Shown: positions 62,531 through 64,000 of the stretch, piece after piece
Position numbering within the stretch: the stretch's first letter is position 1
Layout: every line of letters begins with the position of its first letter
NCBI GenBank assembly: GCA_011947345.1
Contig: JAAVTG010000658.1
Coordinates: 32,573-96,572 of the forward strand
DNA from: Phytophthora quininea
Taxonomy: Eukaryota > Oomycota > Peronosporomycetes > Peronosporales > Peronosporaceae
Reading direction: 5' to 3'
DNA length: 64,000 bases
Program-made: the position numbers and the translations under genes
Notes under the pieces: generated by a model
Databases searched by the model: none
Told to the model about the DNA's origin: nothing
What the model saw: only the letters and a program-made list of their open reading frames with translations

Positions 62531-64000
62531 GGCGCCAGCGGACAATATGGAAAATGGCGGTTGGGGAGGAATAGGCTTTTTGCGACGAGGATTTTACGCG
62601 CGCTGATTGGCGGAGGCGAACGCAGAAAGGACTTTAAATCGTGGAATTCAGTGCCGGTTTTTCCTTCTGTGGTTTCTTGCGACGGATCGACGATGGCCGC
62701 TTTGGCGGTCGTTAACGGTGGGGGACAAGCAACGCATGCGAAGAGAAGACGCAAGACAGTGACCGGCGTCGCACGGGCGGCCACAAGGCTGACAGCACGA
62801 CGAGGGAAGGCCAGAACGTGTCTGGCTGGCCATTTGGTTGACGCAGCGCAGGAGACAGCTGCAAATCCCCCACTTTCCCTGCAAGCGGTCCGACCTGCTG
62901 ACTGATCCTGCAGGCCTCGAGAGCGGCATGCAATGCAGAGCCTGCCGGCGTCGAAAAGATCGTCAGTGGCGTGCGGATTTCTGAAGGCGAACCGAGTTTC
63001 CAACGGTCATCTGCGAATCTTTTAGCAGTGTGAAGATTTTCGACAGCAGTCATCGAGTTCTTGTCGGCGACCAGAACAATGAGGCCATCCTGGTTGACTG
63101 CCATCCTGGTTGACTGCCATCCTGGTTGACTGCCATCCTGGTTGACTGCCACTCTGGTTGACTGCCATCCTGGTTGATAAGGGACAGCTCGCTGTTGAGG
63201 GGTTCCATGATTAGCTTGCCTTCGTGATGATGCGGCTGTTGGACTCGACCGCCGCGTGAGCCAGGTATAATCTCACTGTTTGTTCTTCGTGATCAAGGCT
63301 CGTGGAAAGACATGAAATGCCTTTGCAAGAGCCAAGGAACCAAGTAAGCTTGACGACACATTGAGCGGTTCAATGGCCGCCGGTGCGATGATCGACGGTT
63401 TTTGCTAAGTTTGCCCAAGTTTTACTAGCTGCCAGTCCAGGAACGGATCAATTCGCCAGTCATAGCTATCTCCGTTGTGGCGAACGCTGCCGTTTGAATT
63501 TCGATCGACACTAGGACTGGGATCACTAGTAACGTAATTACTAGGCCGTATGCCCTGTATCTTTCGCAGTCTTCTTCTAGATGAGAATGGCCGGCTCAAT
63601 ACAATTCTCTTCAGGCTGCGTGTTGTTCCTTTCGTTTACGACGATACTTGACGCTGCTAGATCAGGTTGATCCGTCCCCCAGGGCCCGGTACTTTTCAGC
63701 TCGAACCGGGGACTATCGCGTTAGAGTCGACCATTAAATTATCTGAGCCACTAGCCATTTCGACAAAATAACCGCTGACAGACAGCTTTGCCACCATAGC
63801 AACAAGGGGGGCATTGGTCGTGTTATGTTGACTTCTCGATGAGCGGATAACTACTATACTCGGTGCTAGCTACACTACTAATACAAAGCTAGTTGGAACC
63901 GGACTTATACAGGTAGGAGCACACCATTGCAACAAGCTTTACAGTACGCTGGTGCTGCCTGAATGATTGTGACCATTGATTATGACCCAACCATAAACAC
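62531..64000. other. Terminal stretch without a supported gene
   Basis: Only short open frames with no domains occur (for example MAALAVVNGGGQATHAKRRR from about 62692, plus strand, basic and short). The segment includes the 16-bp tandem array at 63085-63180. From 63200 to the end the DNA is AT-richer and looks intergenic or repeat-derived. Confidence 0.4.
63085..63180 (+). repeat. Six-copy 16-bp tandem repeat
   Basis: The unit CCATCCTGGTTGACTG is repeated at 63085, 63101, 63117, 63133, 63149 and 63165. The fifth copy has two changes (CCACTC) and the last ends TTGATAA. The first four copies are identical, so the array is recent or prone to slippage. Confidence 0.95.

Noticed and set aside
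63085..63180. CRISPR-like array
   Set aside because: The repeats are contiguous 16-bp units without spacers in a eukaryotic genome; it is a simple tandem repeat.

Overview
The window looks like nuclear DNA of a Phytophthora-type oomycete (Peronosporales). The evidence is WY-domain RXLR effector genes and relics, a Crinkler (CRN) relic, oomycete-style initiator motifs upstream of effector genes, short GT-AG introns of about 45-80 bp, closely packed genes on both strands, and typical oomycete domain fusions such as PH plus CAMK kinase. No species can be assigned from sequence alone.

Region 1, about 1-22.1 kb, is repeat-rich and effector-rich. A tRNA-derived SINE-like sequence precedes a frameshifted RXLR gene. 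Next come a DIRS-type tyrosine-recombinase retrotransposon (1.4-6.6 kb) and a young Ty1/copia element (7353-12274; 331-bp LTRs with 3 differences, TGCAG target duplication). The copia element sits in the 5' leader of a second RXLR gene. That gene is itself cut, probably by a hAT-like element (about 12.5-18.8 kb). The interval between the hAT ends holds a decayed transposase and, on the other strand, a decayed phosphotransferase/P-loop kinase gene and a Gag-like coiled-coil ORF. An RXLR 3' half (19.4 kb), one intact RXLR gene (20505-21263, minus) and a truncated RXLR gene (21901-22122) follow.

Region 2, about 22.2-64 kb, is gene-dense and mostly conserved. In order it holds an M16 peptidase, a START/DUF1336 protein, ribosomal protein uS3, a multi-repeat Myb protein, an NYN-like membrane protein, two WY-effector relics (31.4-33.1 kb), a GH5 hydrolase, a Dbp5/DDX19 helicase, a GPI-type surface protein and WDR12/YTM1. 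Then come a cluster of NYN-like relics (40.8-42.9 kb), a membrane clan GH-A enzyme, a Cys/His-rich putative regulator, an MDR dehydrogenase, a BED-finger protein, a SpoU/TrmH methyltransferase and a CRN relic. The distal part holds a mannitol-dehydrogenase/uronate-isomerase fusion, coiled-coil and disordered proteins, a BART-domain protein and a PH-CAMK kinase.

One theme recurs. Many conserved genes carry a single-base reading-frame slip, often at a homopolymer, while motifs and splice phases on both sides are intact. The copia element shows the same pattern despite near-identical LTRs. Sequencing or assembly indels are a serious alternative to pseudogenisation here. The effector relics differ: they carry stops, truncations, an internal duplication and insertions that look like genuine decay.
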